64,000 bases of DNA, taken from contig NC_087078.1 of NCBI RefSeq assembly GCF_026151205.1, positions 17,253,118 to 17,317,117 on the forward strand, given 5' to 3'. The stretch comes from Bolinopsis microptera (taxonomy: Eukaryota; Ctenophora; Tentaculata; Lobata; Bolinopsidae). The position numbers and the translations under genes were made by a program. Each line of letters opens with the position of its first letter. Positions within the stretch are counted from its first letter, which is position 1. Below, piece after piece: positions 1 through 13,200 of the stretch. A model generated the notes under the pieces. That model saw nothing but the letters and a program-made list of their open reading frames with translations. It was not told the DNA's origin and searched no databases.

Positions 1-539
1 AAATTCCGAACAAATGCCAATCGCCAATGTTTTAAATTCAGCTTTAATAAACTCACATGGGGGTTTTATGTCCGGCACAACGGAATAGTGTGGTAGCTGC
101 TTTGATTGCGTGGCAGGAGGCTTCGGTGTGGGTGCCGCTGAAAAGTTGTAATGTGTAATCAACTAAGAAGATAACCAGATGAAGGCAAACACGCTGTCCT
201 CTAAAAGTTATGAGATTATTAGACGGTCTACATAATAAATGCTAACAGTCAACTTTATATTTCTAAATCATACCATTACCATAGTGACCGCGCCGCGCAC
301 AAACAGACGCGCTTCCCGCGCGCAGGGTACTGAGTTCGCCGTGTGCAAAATTGAATTCAGTGCGAATATTCTAATTTCTACCCAATTAGCCAACTTCATA
401 TTAACCATAGTCACCAGACTGAATCAGGAAGACTGGTTCACAAATGGTCCCAGACACACCAAGGTGACACTGGGTAGCAAATATGCCACCATCATCAAAA
501 ACCTCAAAACTGCACTTAAGAACAACATGTTATAGAAAT

Positions 540-800
540 TCAGAACTGTAGTGCACAAACACTGTGGGCTGAATAGTGAACATCTCCATATTATTAGCGA
601 ATCAAGCACCAGCTAGAGCATGTCCTATGTGCGGCGATGAAAAAGAGACTGTCTCGCACTTTTTTGGACAGTGTCCAGCTATTGCACAACTGCGAGGGCA
701 ATACTTTCAGGATTATTACCTCTCTGTCAATGACGTCTTGGACAACCAATGCAATATGAACATATTACTACTAAATTGTCAAATTCGCAACTCGCACTAA
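540..800 (+). mobile_element. LINE C-terminal fragment with zinc-knuckle tail
   Basis: The plus strand encodes the typical end of a non-LTR retrotransposon ORF2. A short stretch around HCGLN (about 560-575) is followed, after a frame change, by a Cys-x2-Cys ... ET-x2-H ... Cys motif (CPMCGDEKETVSHFFGQCP, about 613-671) and a stop at 798-800. This Cys/His knuckle after the RT and RNase H region is characteristic of many LINEs. No RT core is seen to its left, so the copy is 5'-truncated and frameshifted. The next 400 bases look like a 3' untranslated tail with no other recognisable feature. Confidence 0.6.
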
Positions 801-1211
801 GGCCTAAGCTGGACCAAACCGGATCGGCGTTACCTAATTCCTATTCTCGTGCTATTTTAGCTCATTATTTCTGGTTATAAATAATCCTCTCGACATTCGA
901 GCATTTATTAATTCCCCCTCGGTCCTCATTCCACGTGTTACTTTACTTCCATCATTTTCTCATATATTTTCAGGCATACTCTTCCTGGAGGTTTGCCACA
1001 CCCCAGAGGCAGACATCTTCATTATATCCTTTTGTGGACCACCTAGGTTCAGTGTCTTAACCAGCGGCAAGACAACAAACTTTCTAAGTAAAGAGAAACT
1101 AGGCTTTGGCTTTTTGGGGCCTAAAAGCAAAAATTTGGTAAAAATGCTCCCTAAATGTATTTCAAACCAACTCCAATCTTTATCCTTACAATGACAATTT
1201 TTGAAACTTAC

Positions 1212-4200
1212 GGGATGCGACTCTGAAAATAAAGTTGTCCATGTTGCTTATCTGTTCTTCAAGCTGAGCTCGGATATCTGCTACTCGTTCTTGTCTCTGC
1301 TCTGTTGTTTGATGCATTTCTGTTATGTCACCAAGGATCCCCAAATCAACTCTAGCGTACATCCTGTAAACAGATCATCAGCTTTATTACAAAAAAATAG
1401 GGAACTACTCAGATCAGATATAAGGGCTTACGTTAAAGTTTGATCGTACCTTCTCTTGCTCTAGTAGTAGTTTCAATAAATAATTTTTGCCAATTCAATG
1501 TGTTATGCGATTAACCACTATTCCAAATGGTTACGTTTCATAATTTACATGTGCATGATCAAAAAACACAATTAATTTATCTTACCCGTCCATTTCGAGA
1601 TCTTTTTTGTAGTTAGATATCAGTGCTGTTTTCTCTTCGACCAATTTCTTAGCCAGTTGAGTCACTTTCTTTTCCGCATTCGCTATCTTTTCTGAGGGTA
1701 TAATCATTCATGTTACTAAAACTATCTACAGCTAAAAGGTTTTGCACTGGACCAATATTTCACTTGCTAAAGTTGTTAAACAATAAACAGCTTTAAAACA
1801 CTATCACTCGATTGTTATGCCTTAAAAAGCGACAATTTAACAGAGTGAAGAACTAACCCTCGATGTCGACCACATCAGTTCTCAGATGATGAGCCTTCTC
1901 ATTGATCTTATCGTTAGACTTTCCCATTAGTAATCTCTTCTCCTCCATCAACTTGATGTTTTGTTCTGTTTCTAGATTCTCACGTGCTTGTTCCCGTATT
2001 TGGTTGAGTGAACTGAACCTGCTGTCCCGTATCTGTGCGTTTAACTTCTCCTGCAAATTATAAAATAATTAAACGATTATAGAAATTAATTGTTAAGTTT
2101 CCAGTGCCTAATAACAGCACTTTGCTATTGAGTCAAAGACGCTATTATTGAACAACAGAATGTCTTGTAGTATCTGCAGAAAAGCTTTCTGTCGAGCACT
2201 ATGTAAATCTAAGATTTTCATCATTCATTTAATGTTAAGATTATTATTTGTGGTAAAATGTAAGCGTACCCGGGGCATCTGTAGTCTTTTAATGTCCCTT
2301 TTTAATTTTGTGATTTTATCCTCCAAGGTCTGTTTGTCTCCTTTTCTGTCTGCAAAATTTGTTAAGAGGTTACAAGAATGTTTATAAGAACGTTTATACA
2401 AGAACGATTGTAAGAACGTTTATAAGAACGTTTATAAAGCGATCAAAGATAAAGGACAGTTTATGACGTTTATGAAAATAAGTCATACTTATATGTGCTC
2501 AACAACAACACAACGACTAATTCCTTTATTCTTATATTCTATAACCGAACTTGTGTTCAGATCAATTATTGTGATTAGCTTGACTGTTGGATTACTACAT
2601 TATACTTTGAATAGAAAATAGGGTCCGTATTATAACGCTAGAGTGACAATATCTGATTAGATACTGTCTGTTCGTCACTCTACTGCAACTGTGACAATAT
2701 TTTATTATCACGTTTTTATGGTTATTCACCCGGAAATGAGGGCCGTCAGGCTCGAATTTTCAGGTAAATAAACGTCATGTTCCCAACCAATTTGGGTAGA
2801 GTTGTACGACATCAGACTGTTCTAAAAAATAAGACAGTTCTCGAGAAAATCGCAAGTTAAGTTCCATTGGTCTTGGATAGCGTTATCACCTTGACATAGC
2901 ACATGACTCGACCTCGAGTTGATATTGCCTGCACCTGGGTTAAGCAGACTAGGATAATCGAATGCTTGTTTATAGTTCCTAAATATAAGTATACGATTTC
3001 ACTTTTCAGTCTGGGATTTTCAGTCTGTTCGTGGTCTTGCTATAAATATTTTGTAGTACGCAAATTCGCCTGTATTTTTATATCCTCACTGGACACGATT
3101 TATTATAGAATTGCTTTACAAAAGCAGGGCTTTCAATCCTGATATTCCTCTCCGACCTAAAAACCTACAATTTGGGCAACTGGTGTGAAACTCATTAGAG
3201 CAGGTAGTTTATGCATGTGTAGTTTATGCACGTGTAGTTTATTCACGTGTAGTTTATGCACGTGGGTACTTTTACCAGAGACCTCCTCGACATAGCACTA
3301 GACTGACACGTGAGGAAATCAGGATTGATTAAAGCGACTGTCGGCACTGTTTTAGGACTGTAATTACTGGAATTATAGTGACTGCTTCAATTTTGATTAC
3401 AATCCACGTTGACACATTTGATAAAATTTAAAACGTTTATTCTGATATTAGGTTTATTTTGTGACAGAATCGGCGGCGACTTGTGTCGATCTTTGAAATT
3501 TGTTCCTAATATGTTATAATACCGGGGTAAGTTTAATAAAATGCAGTTTGCTGTAGTCATCAATACATATTTTATCCAATATTAGTACAAGTTATTGGAA
3601 TATTATTGGCCGCTCCTCCAAGATAGGTGACATCACTGCAAGGATCGCTGGAATGCGTGGTCTTCATTATTGGGTCCTTCTTCACAACTATCTCTACAGC
3701 GTCGCAGGGAACAGTTTATTCAGCCTCATGTGTGGAAGATTCCCCATCACCATGTACCACACAAGTACGGTTTATCTCCAGGCTACGTTTTTGAAACCTT
3801 GCATTCATTCCATCTGCATGCAGACACAGCGCAGCTCCCGCCGTTTTCTGACAAAGTGCTTTAGGACCATTTTTGAAATTCTGAATTCTTTCACCCAAAT
3901 TTCTTTTTTGGGTTAAGAACTATCCCTGAAAACCATCAGAGACTATTAGAACCAATCGCCGGCCCCCAGAAACCCCCTTTTTCGAACGGATTTTTAAGTG
4001 GTCTTTAAGCACTTTTGTCAGAAAACGGCGAGCTCAGCAGCAAACCAGTCTCTGTATGATAATTCAAACTTGCTGCTTTGCTGGAGGAATGACAGGGATA
4101 TCTCCTCTCTGTCACACAATGTGATGGCCCTGACAAAGCTTAACGAATATCAACATTAGGTTAGATGATACTGATCTGTGTGTTTCTTTTTCGACAAAGT

Positions 4201-7200
4201 GCTTAACATATCTTAGGATCAAATACGAATAGCTGCAAAGTTATAACAGTTTAAATAAGGTTGAACGATCTGTTGTATAAATACAACGAATCTTATAACT
4301 GTAAGTTTAATGTGTAATATTGTAATCATCGTGTCCTTTGATCGTAATATCATGTATCATATTATAGTTGGATAGATTCGTTATCGCTTTGTAGATAATA
4401 TCAAGTTTTTATCAAGCCCAAGTTTTATTAGTCAAGTTATTAAAGTTAAGTTATTAAAGTTAAGTTATTTAAGTTAAATTATTTAAGTTAAGTTATTAAA
4501 GTTAAATTATTTAAGTTAAGTTATTTAAGTTAAGTTATTTAAGTTAAGTTATTTAAGTTAAATTATTTATGTTAAGGTTAAATTTATAAGTTAACTTACC
4601 GACGGTTATTTTTTTCTCCTGCTCGTAAAACAGCTGTTTATCAGCGTATTCTTTCTCCAGTTCAACGAAAACAGGTTTCATCTCGTCCAAAGTGTCTTGC
4701 AGCTTCACCAGTTTTACTTGTGTATTTATTATCAAGTTCTGCGGAGTATGAAAATATTAAGTTCTGCCACTATTTACCGTGCGAATATTCACCACGCAAG
4801 AAATAAAATTGAAATCTCGATTTCCCAAGAATTTAAGTTTAACGGTAAATTTACCGACGATTTTTGCCTACTTTAACCAATTCTACACGTATCAAAGTAT
4901 GTCTAGTTTTTATTAGTATTACAACATCTGCGGCCGGCCATCCGGGCACCCGGTTAACTTTCCGTTACTAAAGTCTCGCTTAAATCGAGGATTCTGCGTT
5001 CCCTCCATTTTAAACCAGATATTCAACTTTTTGTTTAACCCAGGCAAAAAATCGTAGGGAATAAGTATACCCGGGTTTGGGTATTATATGGGGTGGCCAA
5101 ACGTTGTTACAATGAGGACAGAAGTCGACTCCTTCGCAATATAAACAACGACCTTTCTGTGCCCTGTGGAGGCGTATATATTTTGCTGCACGCGACACAG
5201 TTATGTAATAACTAATTGCACGCATAGCAATTCAACCTGAACCAGCATGTTTAGTGGTTGACGACTGTTACACAGGTTAAAATATATTTAAATTTAAACC
5301 CAAAATGCGGGTGTCAAATATTTGTCAGGTTCTGCACCCCTAAAATGATAAAACTACATTGAAGGATAACTGCGTGCTTGGTGATGTAATTGTAACTATG
5401 TAACCGCAGCGAAATTCTAGTTAAGGTCGGATCCCCGTCGATTTAACGGCTGGGAAATTTTATTCCGTTTGTCTCATGAATCATACCAGCCGATGACAGA
5501 ACATCGGCAAAGACCAGTTACGGAACGGAGTATCAATATGATTAAGTCGTTCGAAACACTTTAAAACCACGACAAATCGACAAATTAGCTGGAGGTGAAG
5601 GTAAGGTTGATAACTATCAAACTGTTTAACTGGGATGCAGCCATTCGCTTCCAACCTCTTTGAACAATCATTATATACTAATTTATCAGACCAGAATGGA
5701 TACTTTATCCAACCCATTTGTTGGAATTTAAATTTATCATATCATAGATTTCATCATTTACATCTGGGTGCTATATATCGTGCTATAAAACACTATTTTT
5801 GAATAGCAGTAAAAGAAGATTGCATGGGCTGAGGAGATTAAGTTCCACTCTAACCTGGCCACGCTTTTTCAATGAACGGCGATCAAAATCATACAAAATC
5901 ATACAAAAAGAATGCCCGGGCTAATTAATGAATAAAACTTACATCTAGGTCCATGATTTCGTTGTTAAGTTCGTCACATTCGTAGAGACTTTCATCCTTG
6001 TCCAGTGACGATTGCTTGCGGAGCTCAATGACTAGTTCGTTACCCGATTCAATGTCTTTCTTTAGCGAGGTGATCTGAGAGTGTATGAAGGAGTTATGAC
6101 CTAATGAATAATGGTTTCAATATTATGGCGGTATCCTCAATTTGACGGGCGTTCTTTCCCCCTTAATTAATGAATGTTGTCTGCATTGATTAAGCACAAT
6201 CGTCGACTGACTTGTTGCTTAATTGAAACATTTGATTGCTATAGTATTGATTTGTAGTTTTATGCAAATTTCCAGACAAAAATCAGAATGTCAAAGGAGA
6301 TTAGCAATTAGACTTAAATTGGTCGTAATTTCTTAGTTATAATTATAATTATAATCAAAATCTTAAACACTTCCACAAAAAGGTGGGACAACTGAACTCT
6401 AATTTTCCAGCTGATATGGTATGATGGGTACTTGTAATTGTGTAGGTATAAAATCGTCTACAGTAATCAGGGAGCAATAGTATGGTTAGCAGATCAACGC
6501 AGCGCTAGTTAGGAGCTCAAATGGAGCTATTTAAGATTCTCGGGAGGCTAAAACTGAACAGAATCCGTTCTGGTCCTCCTGTCGGAGTTCCTCTAGGCAA
6601 CAACAGGCTGGACACTTGTAAATCTGTTTTTTTATCAAAGGATAGCTCCATTGGAGCAGCATGTTCCCGGTCGCTGGGAATCTTTTCATTCGACATACAT
6701 TTTAAAAAGAAAATCTAGCGGGTATTCGAACTGCAGCCACTCTTCTACCATGTTATGTCATATAGAATATTGAAAATATATACGTGTGCTTTCATGGCTC
6801 ACTTCTCGTGGCATGATCGAGCGTTAAATCGCCATAGATTCCTGGATTCCTCATTCATCGATGGCGATTTCCAGGAATTTTAGGTAGCGTGTACGGTTCT
6901 TAATAGTGATTAAATGGCTAGTCTTAATAACTACATAGTCTGCCTACTACCATCACATCAGTTGAATTCCTGCAATCTTTTAAAGCATTTCTAAAAACAT
7001 TCTTATTCAAATCGTCTCAGCATGAACTTGAAAAACTTTATCAATGACTGATTTTGGCCCATATTTAGTGTTAGTTCTTTAATTTTAAGCTTCACTCTCT
7101 GATTTTAGTATGAACGATATATTTTCAAGTATTATATGATAGCAGTCCTAACTTTTATCACGATAGTTTCTGGGATGACTAGATTAAACACTGCTGAGTA

Positions 7201-10200
7201 TAAGTTTATCTTAATAGTGTTGTTCTTAAACTTCAATTTATTATTATTAAATACCTAAAAATGCAAAATTATGACCAAGTTGCCTAGATTTTTTAAATTT
7301 ATGTGGCATACGGCAAGATCCAATTTGAATTGGCTAGGAATTAACTTCCTGAATTCCTTAAATCTGTCAACAGATGATTATGCACGAACTTAAAAACAAC
7401 AGATACTCCATTATTTTCTCTTAATTCATTATCCCAAACCAAGATGATGACGTTGATGAGGTTCGTAGTGGTGCTGTGCGCCCTTACTGTCCTGCTCCCT
7501 TCTTCTCTAGGTTTATCAGAAGGTATTTGAACACTTTCTTTGGTTAAATGTCAAGATACATTTACCACCTCCCTATCCTTTGTCTGGATCATGATATATT
7601 GGATCTTTGAGCAATACAAAAGAATCGTGTTTATTTTTGTAAAGTTCATTTATAATGTTTCACAAATTTAGCCTCACAAAACAAACCCATGACGTCATCA
7701 CGAACCCTCTTCAGGTGACTCGGAAGACAAAATAGTAAAGCGAGGTGTGTCTAAGAGGTGTGTGGATAACGCCAGTTTCCGAACTTGTCAGAGAGCCGCT
7801 GAGAACAACCTGTGTTCTTTAAAGGGTAAACTTGGTGGATTTGGGTCCTCTATTAGGGCCAGATGTGCGGCCACCTGTAGGATGTGCTAGAAGTCCACTT
7901 GGTAACGTCATAACAAGCCGGTTCCATGAGGAAACAGATTTGATCCGGGAGATTGTATTTTTTAATTGCAGGATATATTTATCAATTGATTTTGTCGTTG
8001 GTATATTGCTTAATTGTAATGATTGATTATTCAATTTTTTTATCGCTTCAAGCATTTACTTTCCCTGTCAAAGTACTTTGCACTCATATCTACAAGGAGT
8101 TGAACTCAAGAATTTGCCGTCGCGATACTTGGAAATAAATGTAACTGTTTCATAAGTTATAGCTTTTCAACACGGAGTACATAGTCTGAGTAAAGTTTGA
8201 ACCCACAACCAGATTGCCAAACTCCCTGAGGCCTGACTAACAAGCCAGCACTGAAATCACCAGTAACATGTTGTTCTCCTCAAAATAATCCTCACCTGCT
8301 GAACAAAGTTAGTGTTCTGTTCCTTAAGAGCGTGTATTCTGATGGTGAGGTTGTTCATCCCAAACTGGTACTCCTTCTTCCACGCCATCTCTTTCTTCCT
8401 TAATTTCTCCCTCTCTCTCTGACATACGTTCTTCTGGTCTACCTCATACGACAGAGATTCTCTCACCTGTACATATTAGAGTGAGAGATATTCAAGAGTT
8501 TAACTTTACCCTGTTCCTCTAATGGTCGAACTGCACTTACTGTTTCGGGGTGTAAGTAAAAATAAAGTTTTATCAGCATCCATTCAAACACAACTAATTA
8601 TAACCAATATATAATGAATATTACATATATTCAAAATTTTGAAAACTCGACATTGTTCATTGAACTTGACACCTCACCTCCTCAATCTGACCAGTGAGAA
8701 GCTCCACGTTCAGTTTGTGCCCCTCGTTAGCCTGCTGTATCCTAAACTCCAGCTCAGCATTATCTCGCTTTAGTCTAGCTGCTTCCTCCGATTGGTCCAG
8801 TAATTCCTGCTTCGAGTTCTTCAACCTGTTTAGTGTTTACCGACATATTAAAAATGGCGTGCCGGAAAGTTGCGTGCGTACTCTAATTTATACTCTTGGG
8901 CGTCTATTATTACCAGCCTTTTAAAATTTGAGCAACACCATTTTCGAGAGTACCTTATAACCATGGAACATTTAACCACTTACCTTTTTTCAATCAAGCG
9001 GATTGATTTAAATCTTGGACAAATTGTTCTATACAATAAAATCATCTCACGAGATCGATATTGTACATTACTGATATAGTACATAACTCGACTGATATAC
9101 ATAGTACATTATTAACTGATATAGCACAAATTTGTAATCAACGACATAAATCATTAACTTAATTATTTAAACTTAATTTCTCATTTCAGCGGACGGTATA
9201 ACTCACCAACATCTCAACCATCTAAGTTCTATGTTTTCGTTAGGTTTATCCCTACAAGTGCTTAATTAATGTACCCATCTTATACTTGTCGGTTGGAAAC
9301 TTTCCAGCAGAAACTAAAAACAATAGATCTCCCTACCAGTATACAGATCTATTGTTTTGGTTTTATTTATATGCTGTTTAGTTAGTTAGTTGGAAGATTA
9401 GCATTCTAAGCCCATAATTCAAGTGAATTTAAATACACCCCTATAAGACCTATATCGCACTGTATACTAAATATGTGCCATCCTTTCTAAGATGAATCAC
9501 GAAATTATAGAGAAAGGTAAAATGACTGAGTTTGTAAAATGTAAATCTGTAAAATTATTAAAATTAATAAAGTGATAAAATTGATAAAATTATTAAAATT
9601 AATAAAATTGACGTACGATTCGTTGAGAAGACGTAGAGATGCCGCAGATCGCCCAGCAGCGGTCTTTGCTCCTTTTAGAGCTGAGATGTTACCGTTGTTA
9701 CAAACTCTCTTACAAATACTTGATGAAAAATGAAGAATGAAGGGGAAAAAGTTGTGGTAAAAACTTATGTAAGGAAATGGACAGTTAGAACTCGATCTAT
9801 TATTTACTGATTGCCCTTCATTCGAAATTTCCTTTTTTTAATGTTAAGGTATTTCAATAAAGGTAAAAGTATTTCAATAAACGCACTGTTGTGCAGCTGA
9901 TTTCGCTCCTTCTCCAACTTTGCAGCGTTTTGTGAAGCCTCTGCAAGCTCTTTGTGCACCTAAAATGATAAAAAGTTAAACAATGCACGCCGTCAGTTGC
10001 AAAACTGTACCAGCTATATTGTACGTTGCAATCTAAGATGATATTTCAAGATTGCACATTTGCACAAATACAAAGCGATTCTTTACTTGAAAGAGTTAAA
10101 ACTTGATAAGTTGAAACTGAGGATGTTGATTTACCTTTTTAAGTTGTTTTTCTTGGTCCTCCCTCCTATCTTCATACTCTTTTACCATTATAGCAAATCC

Positions 10201-13200
10201 TCTACCGATCTCCTTACTGATAAGACATTATTTGTTTTTCTTTTAATGTTTCGGCTACCTTGCCAAATGTTTGGAAAATCTCAATTGCAGTATATAGTAT
10301 GCATTTTATAATCTTTAATAACAGAAAATATAATTTCACATGCATGCTTTATGACTTATATAGAATAAACATTAAACATTAAGATTAAAGTTACATTAAA
10401 TTTTTATTTCCGTGTATCAGCCACATTGATCATACGCTTCAGCATGCAACATAATATTGTCAGCAGATTATTAGATACATGCAAGTACATGCATGTCGCA
10501 AACATTAACATTTTGATAGTTCATGCAGACATGCTTCATTTTATTAGTTCGGAGGCAATGTCCCTATTAACCGATTAATAACCGTTTCTGTAGATAACAT
10601 CTTCTTGAACGTGCAAATGGTCCTGACATTTGAATTGTTTCAAATGGCGACTAACGACTAAAGACTTTTTTGTTAAAATTTTTATCTAGAAAGTTTCAAA
10701 ACATCTTCAACATGATAAAGGTGATAGCTGATTATACAAGATAAGGTTATTTATTGATGCTAGTACAATTAAGAGATATCTTATCTTTTCAATCAATAAA
10801 TTTATTAGTTAAACTTACTTAGTTGTACTCGTTGGTACTTGAAATATATCAATTAGTATAAGAGCTGAACATTAAAAGGAGCGACAAGGAACTAAAAACT
10901 CAGCATAAGATAAATACAGCAGAGATATAACGAATAAAATAATCGGCTAGCGCATTTGAAATAACAAATTGAATAAGCAAAAAGGAATTAACAAGTTTGT
11001 TTTGTATTGCGGATCCTACTATGAAATGGAGCTATTTTTTCTGAAAAAAAAACAGCTGATTAGCAAGTATAGTAGTAGATGTAATTAATATTCATAATTT
11101 CGTACCCTCCATATGCGAGGTCATTAAACATGAGCTGGTTATTTTCAACCTCTTGATTTAGAGCAATGGTCAATTCGTCCAACTTTTCGGTAGAGAAATG
11201 GACTCCATTTCGGTGCTGAAATAACAGGTCAAGTAATGAGGACATTACCCAAGGTGACAGTTACCTTGCTAACAAGTTAGAGCGTGCTTTAAGCAGTGAG
11301 CTGTGGGAATTGGACAGGTGCGGTGCTGGCTAGCCCACTTATAAACTAGCTAACTTATAAACAGCACTTAGTTTACTTCACGGGTTACTTTCGTGTTTAA
11401 GTAGTCAGGTCGTCCGCTTCGATACCCTTTACTAGTTAACGTGGGGTGACTTTCCGTGCAGATAGCTAATAGTCTATTAGCCCTATCAAGGCGTTGTAGT
11501 CTGATTAAAGTGGATGACTCTAAGTAAAGTGGCTGACAAAGTCGTATTGTAAGATTGCACGAGAAAAAAAGTGGGCTAAAACTTACTTCCAATGAAGACT
11601 TCAGCGCTCACGCAAGATTTAAAAAGACTTCAGCTTCAAAATGTTTGTCTTAAATTAAACTTCAGCATTCGACAAAGGGGAAAGATAAGCGCAAAATTTC
11701 ACTAATTATAGCAGAACAACAAGTGCCATTCACTTTACTCTTGGTGCTTCTTTTTTTCTGCGTCTATGAATAAAGTATAATGCCCCATTTTATCACTTCA
11801 ATAGATATATGCGTGCATAAATGCTTGATCGGCTAAAATTTACCCTTTTACAACAATTTGTAGCAATTTTTCGTTATGATCAGTGTGTTGTTTTGATATG
11901 ACCGTGAGTTGTCCATTCAGAGATCTGATCCGAGCGTTCACCTTGTATGCGACCTATAAATTGATTAGAATAACACATAAATCACGACATCAGGTTATAT
12001 CAGGTACAACATGCCACAAGACGGTGTTAAGAACTTTCACACTTTCATCAACACAGCCATTCCTGGGGAACCGTAATGACAGTTATCATAATTCATATCA
12101 GTAATAATTCGGGAATCTATTACTGATATTGTCACCATTCCTGTAACGACCTACATGCTGACCCACGAAAAATTAGAACCTTTCGAAAATTTCTTCATTA
12201 TGTGTCTTTCTACTCTCTCGTTCGTTCTTTTCCAAAACTTTATAAATACCGTCCAGCCTTTCCTTATTTTTGTAGATTCTCCGGATGGCCTAAAATTCAA
12301 CAATTAACAAGTAGGTGAAATATTAATAGTCACATGGGGAACTAGAAATGAGTGGAAATAAGAAACTCAGTATAACTTCTTACCGCACGCTTGTCCTGGT
12401 TCTCAACTTTAACCTCGGCCAGAGCGAGTTTGAGTCGCTCAATTTTCCTGACAGCCACATCATTTGCACTCAACTGCTCCTCCTTTCTACGCTTTGTGTC
12501 TAGGATCTCAGCACGGAGATCTTTTCTTGTCACTTTAGCCTGGTCTCTCTCGTTGATCAGATCTTCATGAAGTTGCAGTATTCCATGTTCTGTTCTTCCA
12601 ATCTGTAAATGATGATTTTACTGAAATCCCTAATTTAATCATCTCACTTTGGTATAGTTTCTGCGAGTAAGAAACTTACAATTTAAACACAATGGTATGT
12701 ATTCTAAGTAGTAGACCATCTAAGATAAGACAATTTGTCAAACTTACATTCTTTTTGGTACATTTCACTTCTTCCCACGTATCATTCAACTCTATCTGGA
12801 CCCTGCGATTATTCGGATATGAGGAGAGATGCAGTAACTACTAACTATAAGCACCGATTGATAGTTAAAAACACAGACACAATGTTAATTGTTTCGGAGA
12901 GAACTCAATTTTATATCGTTTTTTAACTCACTGAGCTTTATCGTTCAGAAGAAAGTTGAGATCAGAAACTATGTCTTCGTGTGTAAAACTTATGTTCTCC
13001 ATCTTGGGGCTGAAAATAATGTTTATTATATTGAATTTTCATTATCATTGGGACAAACATTATTGGTAAGTCTCGACATGGTTAGATCTTTATTATGTTA
13101 ATTAAATATACTTCAATTAATCAAAAAATACATAGAAATATTGAAGCATAACTCACTTTAAGACAGAATCATGATCATGAATTTCGTTCAGTTGATTTTT

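Noticed and set aside
5010-5225. Minus-strand 71-codon frame with a CLYC...CPHC pattern resembling a zinc knuckle
   Set aside because: No matching splice sites, lies within an intron of the coiled-coil gene, and no family spacing beyond the two Cys pairs.
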